From: an uncultured Actinotalea sp.
Lineage (GTDB): Bacteria; Actinomycetota; Actinomycetes; Actinomycetales; Cellulomonadaceae
Length of the DNA: 15,080 nucleotides
Assembly: GCF_946885855.1 (NCBI RefSeq)
Contig: NZ_CAMPHH010000054.1
Location: 1 to 15,080, forward strand
Reading direction: 5' to 3'
The notes under the pieces were generated by a model, which did no database searches, was not told where the DNA came from, and saw nothing but the letters and a program-made list of their open reading frames with translations. Positions 6,750-13,473 of the stretch are shown here, piece by piece. Position 1 is the first letter of the stretch; each line of letters opens with the position of its first letter. Position numbers and translations under genes: made by a program.

Positions 6750-7466
6750 TCAGACGGGGTCGGCAGGGTCGGCAGTGGCGTCGAGCATCTGGAGGGCGCG
6801 GTAGGCGTCCGCGGCCGCCTCCTGCTCGGCGAGCTTCTTGGCGGTCCCGGTCCCCGTGCCCCGGACCTCGCCGTCCAGGACGATGCGCGCCGTGAACCGG
6901 CGGGCGTGGTCCGGTCCCTCGCTGTCGCAGAGGTACTCCGGCGCCCCCAGCCCGAGCCGGGACGCGAGCTCCTGGAGGGAGGTCTTCCAGTCGAGCCCCG
7001 CACCGAGGTCGGCGGCGACCTCGAGCGTCGGGTCCACGAGCGCCTCGACGACGCCCCGGGCGACCTCCAGGCCGTGCGTGAGGTAGACGGCCCCGAACAG
7101 GGCCTCGAGGGTGTCGGAGAGGATCGAGTCCTTCTCCCGGCCTCCCGTCGCGAGCTCCCCCTTGCCGAGCAGCAGGTACGCGCCCAGCTCGAGCTGCCGG
7201 GCGATCGCGGCCAGGGAGCGCTGCGACACCGTGGCGGCGCGCATCTTGGCCAGCTCACCCTCGGACAGGTCGGGGTGGCGGCGGTAGAGGGCCTCGGTCA
7301 CGACGAGGCCGAGGACCGTGTCTCCGAGGAACTCGAGGCGCTCGTTGGTGGGGATCCCGCCCGCCTCGTGGGCGAAGGAGCGGTGCGTCAGCGCCAGCAC
7401 GAGAAGCTCGGGGTCCAGGTGGACCCCGAGCTTCTCGACGAGCTGGGCGGCGGGCTGAGCGGTCAT
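6750..7466 (-). CDS. rnc: Ribonuclease III
   Basis: Double-strand-specific endoribonuclease of 238 residues, used for rRNA and mRNA processing. The N-terminal RIII domain (about 8-150) has the signature NERLEFLGD (41-49), with metal ligands Glu45 and Asp49. The second acidic pair, Asp118 and Glu121, lies in [13 protein letters not shown] double-stranded RNA-binding domain follows at about 160-227 ([11 protein letters not shown] through [13 protein letters not shown]). Length is normal. ATG 7466 is the only start in frame after the stop at 7491-7493; no strong Shine-Dalgarno precedes it. It lies 44 nt after rpmF and 1 nt before mutM. Order and strand match the actinobacterial yceD-rpmF-rnc-mutM operon. 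Confidence 0.97.
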   Translation of the reverse strand: MTAQPAAQLVEKLGVHLDPELLVLALTHRSFAHEAGGIPTNERLEFLGDTVLGLVVTEALYRRHPDLSEGELAKMRAATVSQRSLAAIARQLELGAYLLLGKGELATGGREKDSILSDTLEALFGAVYLTHGLEVARGVVEALVDPTLEVAADLGAGLDWKTSLQELASRLGLGAPEYLCDSEGPDHARRFTARIVLDGEVRGTGTGTAKKLAEQEAAADAYRALQMLDATADPADPV

Positions 7467-7510
7467 GGACGTCGACCGGTCACCGGCACGTCAGCGACAC
7501 GCGCAGCGGT

Positions 7511-7708
7511 TCAGCGCGACTCGTGCTCGGTGCGCAGCGCCTCGGCGTACTGCCGGCCCTTGTAGGTGCCGCAGGACGGGCACGCGACGTGCGGCATCGT
7601 GGCCGCCTTGCAGCGCGGGCAGGTGGTGAGCGTCGTGGCAGTGGCCTTCCACTGCGACCGACGCGCACGGGTGTTGCTGCGCGACATCTTGCGCTTCGGA
7701 ACAGCCAC
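7511..7708 (-). CDS. rpmF: 50S ribosomal protein L32, zinc-binding form
   Basis: This 65-residue protein of the large ribosomal subunit begins [17 protein letters not shown], the L32 hallmark. It has Cys30-x2-Cys33 and Cys43-x2-Cys46, the zinc ribbon of the C+ form. GTG 7708 is the start: it gives the canonical N-terminus, with purine-rich GAAAGAGAG about 6 nt upstream inside the end of yceD. The upstream gene stops 2 nt before it, so the two are translationally coupled. The frame is open upstream, but that part overlaps yceD out of register. Confidence 0.96.
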   Translation of the reverse strand: MAVPKRKMSRSNTRARRSQWKATATTLTTCPRCKAATMPHVACPSCGTYKGRQYAEALRTEHESR

Positions 7709-7710
7709 GA

Positions 7711-8295
7711 TCAGCTCTCTTTCGGTTCGTCGAACAGGGTCTTCATCCGCTCGAGCTCGGCCCACCGGGGGTCGAGGACCTCGTGCGTGTGGTCGGCGTT
7801 CTCCGGGTCCGCCAGGCGCACCCCGCACTCCGGGCACAGGCCCGGGCAGTCCGCGGAGCAGACCGGACGGAACGGTAGCGCAGGCACCACCGTGTCCCGG
7901 ACCGCGGGCTCGATGTCGAGCAGGTCGCCCTCGAGCTCGCGGACCTCGTCCTCGTCGTCACCGGTCTCGGCCGCGACACGGGCGCGGTCGGGGTAGTAGT
8001 ACAGCTCCTGGAGATCGGCCTCGACGTCCACCGACGTCTCCTCCAGGCAGCGCACGCACTCCCCGACGGCCCGGCCCCGGACGGTGCCCGAGACGAGGAT
8101 CCCCTCCATGACCGACTCGAGCCGGAGGTCCAGCTCGAGGTCGTCCCCGGAGGGGATGCCGATCACGGCGGTACCGAGGTCCTCGGGTGCAGGAACCGTG
8201 CGCTGCAGCGCTCGCATGGTCCCCGGGCGCCGCGCGAGCTCATGGGTGTCGAGCACGAACGGAGAACGGGGGTCGGCGGTGATGGGGCGCTCCAC
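7711..8295 (-). CDS. yceD: YceD/DUF177 family protein
   Basis: DUF177 proteins lie beside rpmF across bacteria and are linked to 23S rRNA accumulation or processing; the exact activity is not settled. This one has 194 residues from GTG 8295. It shows the family start [15 protein letters not shown] (11-25), the core [15 protein letters not shown] (56-70), GECVRCL with Cys80 and Cys83, and [13 protein letters not shown] with Cys146, 150, 154 and 157, a probable zinc site. An acidic segment (about 112-128) separates the halves. An ATG at 8367 in frame would add 24 residues, but those codons include CGA, TTG, AGG and CCT, unlike the gene. A promoter (TTGGGC, 17 bp, TACGAT) also overlaps that ATG. 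GTG 8295 has AGGA 8 nt before it. Confidence 0.92.
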   Translation of the reverse strand: MERPITADPRSPFVLDTHELARRPGTMRALQRTVPAPEDLGTAVIGIPSGDDLELDLRLESVMEGILVSGTVRGRAVGECVRCLEETSVDVEADLQELYYYPDRARVAAETGDDEDEVRELEGDLLDIEPAVRDTVVPALPFRPVCSADCPGLCPECGVRLADPENADHTHEVLDPRWAELERMKTLFDEPKES

Positions 8296-8507
8296 GGCGT
8301 CGGTCCTGGGTCGAGGGATCTCGGTCCACGCCACGAGCGGCAGGACCAACGGTCGATCGTACGGCATGGGGACGGGGCGCCCAAACGCCGGAGGCGTCCC
8401 CCGGGGTCGTCACCGAGTCGGCCGACGGGACGGCCACCGCGACCCGCGCCCGGGCTGTCGCCGGGACGGTCGTCGGGATACCCGCGGGCGCTCCCGCAGT
8501 GACGTCC
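8296..8507. other. Spacer between sepIVA and yceD
   Basis: This 212-bp gap contains the yceD promoter and leader. Only weak stems are seen (for example ACGCC/GGCGT near 8385-8399), so no terminator for the sepIVA transcript is called. No gene is seen. Confidence 0.5.
8356..8384 (-). promoter_or_regulatory. Promoter of the yceD-rpmF-rnc-mutM operon
   Basis: On the minus strand, TTGGGC (8384-8379) and TACGAT (8361-8356) are spaced exactly 17 bp apart. Transcription would start near 8349, giving a leader of about 54 nt before GTG 8295. The -35 matches TTG only; the -10 fits TAnnnT. Confidence 0.6.
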
Positions 8508-9038
8508 TCAGCCGTCCAGGGGTCCCGTGCCCAGCTCGAGCCGGCCGGCGAGCTTGGCGCGACCGGCCTGGACCTGTGCGAGGACCTTGCCGAGGTCGAT
8601 CTCGAAGTCCGCGAGCCGCCGGTCGCAGTAGTCGTCCGCGTCCCGGCGCAGGCCCGCCGCGACGCCCTCGGCCTCCGCGACGATCTCCTCGGCCCGGCGC
8701 TCGGCGGCACGGACCACCTCCTGCTCCCCCACGAGCTCGGCCGCCCGCTCCCGGGCGGCGGCCACGATCTCCTCCGCCTCCCGGCGTCCGTCCTCGAGGA
8801 CGGCGTCGGCGTCCGCGAGGAGCTCGTCGGCGCGGGCGAGCTGTCCGGGAAGGATCGAGCGCGCCTGCGCGAGGAGGTCCAGGAGCTCCGCGCGGTTGAC
8901 GAGGACGGAGGAGGACATGGGCATCGCGCGCGCCTGCCCGACGGCCTGCTCCAGCGCGTCGAGCACGCCCGTCAGCCCCTCGGGCCGTCGCCGCTCGTCG
9001 TCGCCCGGGTGCCCCTCGCGGGACGTGGTGTCGGCCAT
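8508..9038 (-). CDS. sepIVA: SepIVA-like DivIVA-domain cell division protein
   Basis: This 176-residue protein is almost wholly helical. A charged, disordered N-terminus (1-20) precedes helices. The DivIVA-like part begins SSVLVNRAELLDLLAQAR (43-60). A long coiled coil rich in Ala, Glu and Arg follows (about 65-135), then DDYCDRRLADFEIDLGKVL (135-153). M. tuberculosis Rv2927c (SepIVA), which acts in septum formation and polar growth, has the same gene neighbours (rnc, DUF177) and general design. Position and composition together support orthology. The ATG at 9038 has AGGAGGGG at 9051-9044, encoded inside the last codons of coaD, which stops 1 nt upstream. It may also be annotated as a generic cell division initiation protein or ATP synthase subunit B-like protein; the latter reflects coiled-coil similarity only. 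Confidence 0.85.
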   Translation of the reverse strand: MADTTSREGHPGDDERRRPEGLTGVLDALEQAVGQARAMPMSSSVLVNRAELLDLLAQARSILPGQLARADELLADADAVLEDGRREAEEIVAAARERAAELVGEQEVVRAAERRAEEIVAEAEGVAAGLRRDADDYCDRRLADFEIDLGKVLAQVQAGRAKLAGRLELGTGPLDG

Positions 9039-9039
9039 C

Positions 9040-9696
9040 TCATCCCCTCCTGTCGGACGTCGTGGGCCCGGCGACGCCCGCCGGGCCCAGGTGCCCGAGA
9101 TCGGCGAGGCGGGCCAGCACGGCTCCGCTCACCCCGGCCGGGACCAGGTCCTCGATGTGTCCGCCGTGGCGGGCGACGTCCTTGACGAGCGACGAGGCGA
9201 TGTGGGCCACGGACCGGTCGGCCGGCAGGAACACCGTCTCGATGCCGGTGAGGTGCCGGTTCATCAGCGCCATGGGCAACTCCGCGTCGTAGTCGGCGCC
9301 ACCCCGCAGCCCCTTGACCAGCGCGGTCGCACCGACGTCCCGGCAGAAGTCCACGAGCAGGCCCGGGACGAGGTCGACCCGGACGTTCGGCAGGTCGGCG
9401 ACGGCGGACCGAGCCAGCTCGACCCGTGCCGGGGCGTCGAGCAGGGTCGTCTTGGACGCGTTGGTGGCGACCGCGACGACGACGGAGCCGAAGAGCCGGG
9501 CGGCCCGGCCGATGACGTCGAGGTGGCCGAGCGTGATCGGGTCGTACGAGCCGGGGCAGACGGCGACCGAGGGCGCCCCGGCAGGGGTCCCCGATCCGGC
9601 CGGGCGCCCTCCAGCCGCTCCGGCCGGCAGCGTGCCCGCCGCCGTGTCCCGCGGGGGGGTCCGGTCGGGCACCTCGGTCACGTCGTCGCGGCTCAC
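9040..9696 (-). CDS. coaD: Phosphopantetheine adenylyltransferase (CoaD) with N-terminal extension
   Basis: CoaD joins ATP and 4'-phosphopantetheine to give dephospho-CoA, the fourth step of CoA synthesis. The catalytic domain starts VAVCPGSYDPITLGH, with the TxGH nucleotide-binding motif, and continues through LVKGLRGGADYDAELPMALMNR and the late IASSLVKDVARHGG motif. Canonical CoaD has about 160 residues and starts two or three residues before AVCPGSYDP. Here no ATG, GTG or TTG lies that close. The possible starts are GTG 9696, 9681 and 9672, adding about 35-43 residues rich in Ala, Gly and Pro. None has a good Shine-Dalgarno. GTG 9696 lies 4 nt past the rsmD stop and would be coupled. A run of seven C (plus-strand G, 9653-9659) lies in the extension, so a sequencing error or variable tract is possible. 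Confidence 0.9.
   Translation of the reverse strand: MSRDDVTEVPDRTPPRDTAAGTLPAGAAGGRPAGSGTPAGAPSVAVCPGSYDPITLGHLDVIGRAARLFGSVVVAVATNASKTTLLDAPARVELARSAVADLPNVRVDLVPGLLVDFCRDVGATALVKGLRGGADYDAELPMALMNRHLTGIETVFLPADRSVAHIASSLVKDVARHGGHIEDLVPAGVSGAVLARLADLGHLGPAGVAGPTTSDRRG
9044..9051 (-). promoter_or_regulatory. Shine-Dalgarno of sepIVA embedded in the coaD 3' end
   Basis: AGGAGGGG forms part of the last sense codons of coaD (Arg-Arg-Gly) and lies 5 nt upstream of ATG 9038. It decides the sepIVA start and couples it to coaD. Confidence 0.8.
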
Positions 9697-9700
9697 GGCG

Positions 9701-10297
9701 TCACTGTAGGTCCGTCGGCGCTGCGGGTCCCTCGGCGACCCGGTGCCCGTCGTGCCGGGCGAACCACAGGACGGTCTCCCCGTAGCGGCGCTCACCGGTC
9801 CGCTGCAGGGCAGGCGGCCAGACGGGCTCCGGCGTGCGGGCGTCCCGCTCGACGACGACGACGGCGTCGTCCGCCAGGTGCGGGACGAGCGCGTCGAGCA
9901 CGTCCGCGAGGTCGGCCTCGGGCAGGTCGTACGGCGGGTCGAGCAGTGCGACGTCCACGCCGGGCCGCGGACCGGGCCGCCGCAGGTACGGCAGCACCTT
10001 CTCCGCCACCACCTGCACCCCGGGGAGCCCGAGCGCACCGGCGTTCTGCCGGCACACCTGGGCGGCCGCGCGAGCGGAGTCCACCAGCACGACGTCGACG
10101 GCCCCGCGGCTCGCGGCCTCCAGCCCCAGCGCACCCGAGCCGGCGTAGAGGTCCAGGACCCGGGCACCCTCGAGCACGCCGGCGTGGTCCAGGCGCGAGA
10201 AGAGCGCCTCGCGGACCCGGTCGCTCGTGGGGCGGGTGCCACGCGGGGGCACCCGCAGGCTCCGTCCACCGGCGGCGCCCGCCACGATCCTCGTCAC
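9701..10297 (-). CDS. rsmD: 16S rRNA (guanine(966)-N2)-methyltransferase RsmD
   Basis: This 198-residue SAM-dependent methyltransferase modifies G966 of 16S rRNA. It begins MTRIVAGAAGGRSLRVPP, the usual RsmD N-terminus, followed by RPTSDRVREALFSRL. SAM-binding motif I is VLDLYAGSGALGLEAASRGA (47-66), and the catalytic motif LLDPPY ends at 123. The frame extends to ATG 10327, but GTG 10297 gives the canonical start and is preferred. TAGCCT (10310-10305) lies 7 nt before the GTG, so a leaderless transcript is possible. The coaD start follows after 4 nt; rsmD and coaD are paired like this in many bacteria. The recG stop is 57 nt upstream. Confidence 0.95.
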   Translation of the reverse strand: MTRIVAGAAGGRSLRVPPRGTRPTSDRVREALFSRLDHAGVLEGARVLDLYAGSGALGLEAASRGAVDVVLVDSARAAAQVCRQNAGALGLPGVQVVAEKVLPYLRRPGPRPGVDVALLDPPYDLPEADLADVLDALVPHLADDAVVVVERDARTPEPVWPPALQRTGERRYGETVLWFARHDGHRVAEGPAAPTDLQ

Positions 10298-10304
10298 CCG
10301 GCCC

Positions 10305-10310
10305 AGGCTA
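10305..10310 (-). promoter_or_regulatory. Candidate -10 box for a leaderless rsmD transcript
   Basis: TAGCCT on the minus strand is followed by 7 nt and GTG 10297, the same geometry as at the response regulator. No -35 lies at standard spacing; a CTGACA lies 21 bp upstream, which is too far. Confidence 0.35.
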
Positions 10311-10354
10311 GCCACGCCGCCGCGCACGGGGTGTCAGCCGCCGGGCACCGGGGG

Positions 10355-12730
10355 TCAGCTGCGCTCCAGGAACTCCTCGCGCCCGGGGCCGAGCCAGCGG
10401 TCGATCGCGCGCCGCAGCTCGGGCCAGCGCTCCAGGGTGGGGTCCGCCTCGACGAGGCCGACGGCGTCCTCGCGCGCCTGCGCGATGAGATCCGCGTCCT
10501 CAAGGACGCGAAGCAGCCGCAGAGAGCTCCCCCGTCCGGACTGGGAGGCGCCGAGCACGTCGCCCTCGCGACGCAGCCGGAGGTCCGCGTCCGCCAGGCG
10601 GAAGCCGTCGGTCGTGGCCGCGAGGACCTCGGTCCGGGCCGCTGCGGCGGTCCCCGGGGCGGCGGACGAGACGAGCAGGCACAGACCGGCGTCCCGCCCG
10701 CGGCCGACGCGCCCGCGCAGCTGGTGCAGCTGCGAGAGCCCGAAGCGATCGGCGTCGAGGACGACCATGACCGTGGCCTCGGGGACGTCGACCCCGACCT
10801 CGACGACGGTGGTCGACACGAGCACGGGCACGTCGCCCGCGGCGAAGCGGGCCATGACCTCGTCCTTCTCCGCCGTGGGGAGACGGCCGTGCATGACCCC
10901 GATCGGCACGCCGGCCAGCGCCGGGTGGGACCGCAGCTCCTGCGCGACGTCCAGGACGGCGCGCAGGGGTCGAGGCTCCTCCGGGGGCGGCAGGAACCCG
11001 CCCGGCTTCAGGAGGCCCTCCGCTGTCATGAGCCGGCGGAACTCCTCGTCGGTCGCCCTCGTCTCGTCCCCGGCGGAGGTGGGCGCCGGCCCCCACGAGA
11101 GGCCTGGGGCGTCGGTGACGAGGTCCGCGGCGTCGGTCGCGTCGTCGCCTTCGCCGTCGTCAGAGCTGATCCGGGGGCAGACGACGTACACGCGGCGACC
11201 GGCGTCCACCTCCTCCCGCACCCGGCGCCACGTGCGCTCCAGCCAGGCGTGGTTGTCGGCCGGGACCACGTGCGTCGTCACGCCGGGCCGACCCGCCGGC
11301 ACCTCGGCGAGGGTCGACGTCTCGAGGTCGCCGAACACGGTCATCGCCACGGTCCTGGGGATCGGCGTGGCGGTCATGACCAGGAGGTGCGGTGTGGGCC
11401 CGTCCGTCCGGTTGCGCAGCGCGTCCCGCTGCTCGACGCCGAACCGGTGCTGCTCGTCGACCACGACGAGGCCCAGGTCGGCGAAGCGCACCTTCGGGCC
11501 GAGCAGGGCGTGCGTGCCGACGACGATCCCCGCCCGCCCGGAGGCCACGTCCAGCAGCGCCTCGCGCCGGGCGGCGGTGCCGAGCGAACCCGTGAGGAGT
11601 GTGACCCGGGTCGCCGCCTCGGCCGCGCCGAGCAGGCCGTCGTCGGCGAGAGGCCCGAGGAGGGAGCGCAGGGTGCGGGCGTGCTGCGCCGCGAGCACCT
11701 CGGTCGGGGCCAGGAGCGCCGCCTGCCCGCCGGAGTCGACCACCTGGAGCATCGCGCGGAGGGCCACGAGGGTCTTGCCCGACCCGACCTCGCCCTGCAG
11801 CAGCCGCTGCATCGGACGCGGCTGGGTGAGGTCGGCCGCGATCGCGTCACCCACCTCGACCTGCCCCTGGGTCAGCGTGAACGGCAGGCGCAGGTCGAAG
11901 GCCGCCAGCAGCCCCGTGGCGGGGTCGGTGGACCCCGGCCGCGCGACGGCCGCCTGCTCGGCGATCGCGTGCCGCCGCCGCGCGAGGGCCGTCTGGAGCA
12001 CGAGCGCCTCCTCGTAGCGCATGCGGGCCCGCCCCCGGTGGTACTGCTGCTCGTCGTCGGGGCCGTGCAGCTCGACCAGCGTCCGATAGCGGTCCGGGAG
12101 CCGGCGCGTCGCGCGCAGCTCCTCCGGCACGGGGTCCGGCACGTCCTCCGGCCGGACCGCGCTCATCACGGTCCGCACGGCCTTGCGGATGCGCCAGGTG
12201 GGCAGCTTCGACGAGGCCGGGTAGAAGGGCACGGGCCGGCTGGACTCGTGCAGGGCGGCCGCCTCGTCGTCGACGTCCACGCCGACCACCTGGTAATCCG
12301 GGTGCGTCAGCTCGGAGGATCCGCGGTAGACCCGCACCCGACCGCTGAAGACGCCCACGCGGCCGACGGCCAGTCGTCGCTGGTGGTGCTCGAGCATGCG
12401 CGGGGTGCGGGCGAAGAAGGCCAGGAGCATCTCCCGGACGCCGTCGGTGATGGTCACGTGCAGCAGCGACGCCCCACGCTGCGTCCGGCGCAGGGAGACG
12501 CCGGCGATCTTCGCCATCACCGTGACGTCCTCGCCGGGCACCAGCGAGCGCATGTCCGTCAGCTCGCCGGCCTTCTCGTACCGCCGGGGCAGGTGCAGGA
12601 GGAGATCCCCGACCGTGTGCACCTCGAGCTTCTCGAGCTCCTTCGCCGTGCGGTCGCCGACCAGCCGTCCGACCGGGCGCTCGAGCAGGGGCAGCGCATC
12701 GACGGTCCCGTCCCGCTCCGCCGCCGTCAT
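10355..12730 (-). CDS. recG: ATP-dependent DNA helicase RecG
   Basis: RecG regresses stalled replication forks and branch-migrates Holliday junctions. This protein has 791 residues, against about 690 in E. coli. The N-terminal wedge/OB domain spans about 1-160, with DLLLHLPRRYE (42-52). The SF2 helicase core has Walker A GEVGSGKT (313-320), DEQH (425-428), TATPIPRT (453-460), STTVVEVGVDVP (639-650) and QLRGRVGRG (670-678). Extra length comes largely from an acidic and Pro-rich insertion at about residues 522-588, between VYVVCPRI and VLDVAQEL. The ATG at 12730 has GGGGAGG 4 nt upstream. It is the first gene of the minus-strand block. The DAK2-domain gene that usually precedes recG in actinobacteria is missing. 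Confidence 0.97.
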   Translation of the reverse strand: MTAAERDGTVDALPLLERPVGRLVGDRTAKELEKLEVHTVGDLLLHLPRRYEKAGELTDMRSLVPGEDVTVMAKIAGVSLRRTQRGASLLHVTITDGVREMLLAFFARTPRMLEHHQRRLAVGRVGVFSGRVRVYRGSSELTHPDYQVVGVDVDDEAAALHESSRPVPFYPASSKLPTWRIRKAVRTVMSAVRPEDVPDPVPEELRATRRLPDRYRTLVELHGPDDEQQYHRGRARMRYEEALVLQTALARRRHAIAEQAAVARPGSTDPATGLLAAFDLRLPFTLTQGQVEVGDAIAADLTQPRPMQRLLQGEVGSGKTLVALRAMLQVVDSGGQAALLAPTEVLAAQHARTLRSLLGPLADDGLLGAAEAATRVTLLTGSLGTAARREALLDVASGRAGIVVGTHALLGPKVRFADLGLVVVDEQHRFGVEQRDALRNRTDGPTPHLLVMTATPIPRTVAMTVFGDLETSTLAEVPAGRPGVTTHVVPADNHAWLERTWRRVREEVDAGRRVYVVCPRISSDDGEGDDATDAADLVTDAPGLSWGPAPTSAGDETRATDEEFRRLMTAEGLLKPGGFLPPPEEPRPLRAVLDVAQELRSHPALAGVPIGVMHGRLPTAEKDEVMARFAAGDVPVLVSTTVVEVGVDVPEATVMVVLDADRFGLSQLHQLRGRVGRGRDAGLCLLVSSAAPGTAAAARTEVLAATTDGFRLADADLRLRREGDVLGASQSGRGSSLRLLRVLEDADLIAQAREDAVGLVEADPTLERWPELRRAIDRWLGPGREEFLERS

Positions 12731-12826
12731 CGCGCCTCCCCGTCCGGGCCGTCCAGCCGTGCCGCGCCCGATCTGCCGCCTCGTGCTTGACCTGCTGTCC
12801 CGTGCCTGCCGCTGACATCATGCCTG

Positions 12827-12862
12827 CGCGCACCGACACGCCCACCGACACAACCACCGACA
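12827..12862. repeat. Three imperfect 12-bp tandem repeats
   Basis: CGCGCACCGACA (12827-12838), CGCCCACCGACA (12839-12850) and CAACCACCGACA (12851-12862) share the core CACCGACA and sit head-to-tail. They lie about 97 bp upstream of the recG start and 60 bp upstream of the rpmB -35 candidate. They could be regulator sites or chance simple sequence. Confidence 0.75.
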
Positions 12863-12922
12863 CCCGCCCGTGACGGGCTCGTCCTGCCCCGTGCCGCAGT
12901 GCCGGGGCGCCCCGCCGGCCGT

Positions 12923-12951
12923 TTGGGGCTGCACCGGCGATCGGCTACCCT
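12923..12951 (+). promoter_or_regulatory. Candidate rpmB promoter
   Basis: TTGGGG (12923-12928) and TACCCT (12946-12951) are 17 bp apart. Transcription would start near 12958. The -10 fits the actinobacterial TAnnnT form; the -35 matches only TTG. Confidence 0.5.
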
Positions 12952-12959
12952 AACGAGGT

Positions 12960-12979
12960 TGCCCGGTCACGCCCGGGCA
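12960..12979 (+). promoter_or_regulatory. Hairpin at the start of the rpmB leader
   Basis: TGCCCGG (12960-12966) and CCGGGCA (12973-12979) form a 7-bp stem with a 6-nt loop. It would be at the very 5' end of the rpmB mRNA and could stabilise it or bind a protein. No known riboswitch is recognised. Confidence 0.35.
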
Positions 12980-13105
12980 CATCGGCGCCCTCCGTCGACC
13001 GCCGCGGCCCGTCCGCGGGAGGTCCCGGGAGGCCGCCCCCCACCGAACACGCTGAGCCGCCGTCCGTACGGGTCGAGCGGCATGCACGACGATCAGGAGA
13101 AGAAC

Positions 13106-13297
13106 GTGGCTGCCAACTGCGACGTCTGCGGCAAGGGCCCGGGCTTCGGGCACAGCATCTCGCACTCCCACCGCCGCACGAAGCGTCGCTGGAACCCGAA
13201 CATCCAGCGGGTCCGCGCCGTCGTCGCCGGCGCACCCAAGCGGCTCCAGGTGTGCACCTCCTGCCTCAAGGCCGGCAAGGTCCAGCGCACCGCCTGA
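13106..13297 (+). CDS. rpmB: 50S ribosomal protein L28, zinc-binding form
   Basis: This 63-residue protein of the large ribosomal subunit reads [20 protein letters not shown] and then [12 protein letters not shown], with a C-terminal [11 protein letters not shown]. Cys5, Cys8, Cys50 and Cys53 make it the zinc-holding C+ form. GTG 13106 is the start: it gives the canonical N-terminus, and AGGAGA (13095-13100) lies 5 nt upstream. An ATG at 13082 in the same frame would add eight residues without a comparable ribosome binding site. The gene is single, with its own promoter and a strong terminator, and is divergent from recG. Confidence 0.97.
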   Translation: MAANCDVCGKGPGFGHSISHSHRRTKRRWNPNIQRVRAVVAGAPKRLQVCTSCLKAGKVQRTA

Positions 13298-13335
13298 GCG
13301 TCGGCGCCGCCCTGAGCGGCGCGCCTGCAGGACGC

Positions 13336-13363
13336 GGCCCGGGAGGCTCTCGCCTCCCGGGCC
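13336..13363 (+). terminator. Rho-independent terminator of rpmB
   Basis: GGCCCGGGAGGC (13336-13347) and GCCTCCCGGGCC (13352-13363) form a perfect 12-bp stem with a 4-nt loop. A short pyrimidine/T-containing tail TTCTGCT follows. It begins 38 nt past the rpmB stop. Confidence 0.85.
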
Positions 13364-13387
13364 TTCTGCTGTGCGCACGGACCCGAC

Positions 13388-13419
13388 CGTTCGCGAACGC
13401 TCGATCTGTCAAACATCGA
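13388..13419. promoter_or_regulatory. Palindromes in an AT-richer patch upstream of the GNAT gene
   Basis: CGTTCGCGAACG (13388-13399) is a perfect 12-bp palindrome. Just after it, TCGAT (13401-13405) and ATCGA (13415-13419) form a 5-bp inverted repeat. The stretch to about 13429 is clearly richer in A and T than its surroundings. It is probably the control region of the acetyltransferase gene; no clear -10/-35 pair is called. Confidence 0.45.
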
Positions 13420-13473
13420 TAAAGAAACGGGCAAGGTCTGGATCGGACGGCCCGGGGATGGCATGGTGTCGCC

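Larger units (their letters stand above)
12731..13105. other. recG/rpmB divergent intergenic region
   Basis: These 375 bp separate the divergent recG and rpmB starts. They hold the recG ribosome binding site, a 3 x 12-bp tandem repeat, a candidate rpmB promoter and a leader of about 148 nt with a small hairpin. Open frames on both strands here give Arg/Pro- or Val/Ser-rich low-complexity peptides and have no credible start, so I call no gene. Confidence 0.6.

Noticed and set aside
6749..7258. Upstream extension of the mutM frame into rnc, which would give a 480-residue protein
   Set aside because: Fpg needs Pro as its second residue, which fixes the start at GTG 6748. The upstream part is rnc read in another frame.
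9697..10269. Upstream extension of the coaD frame into rsmD
   Set aside because: The region is rsmD in another frame; the added residues have no CoaD similarity.
9743..12790. A 1015-codon plus-strand frame opposite rsmD and recG
   Set aside because: It is antisense to two genes with clear motifs, its protein is low-complexity Arg/Gly/His-rich, and no family motif is seen.
12899..13105. N-terminal extension of the L28 frame
   Set aside because: The residues are Arg/Pro-rich and the canonical L28 start MAANCDVC with a good ribosome binding site is at 13106.
13405..13412. Minus-strand TTGACA as a -35 box
   Set aside because: No TAnnnT lies 16-18 bp downstream, and transcription would run antisense into the rpmB terminator.
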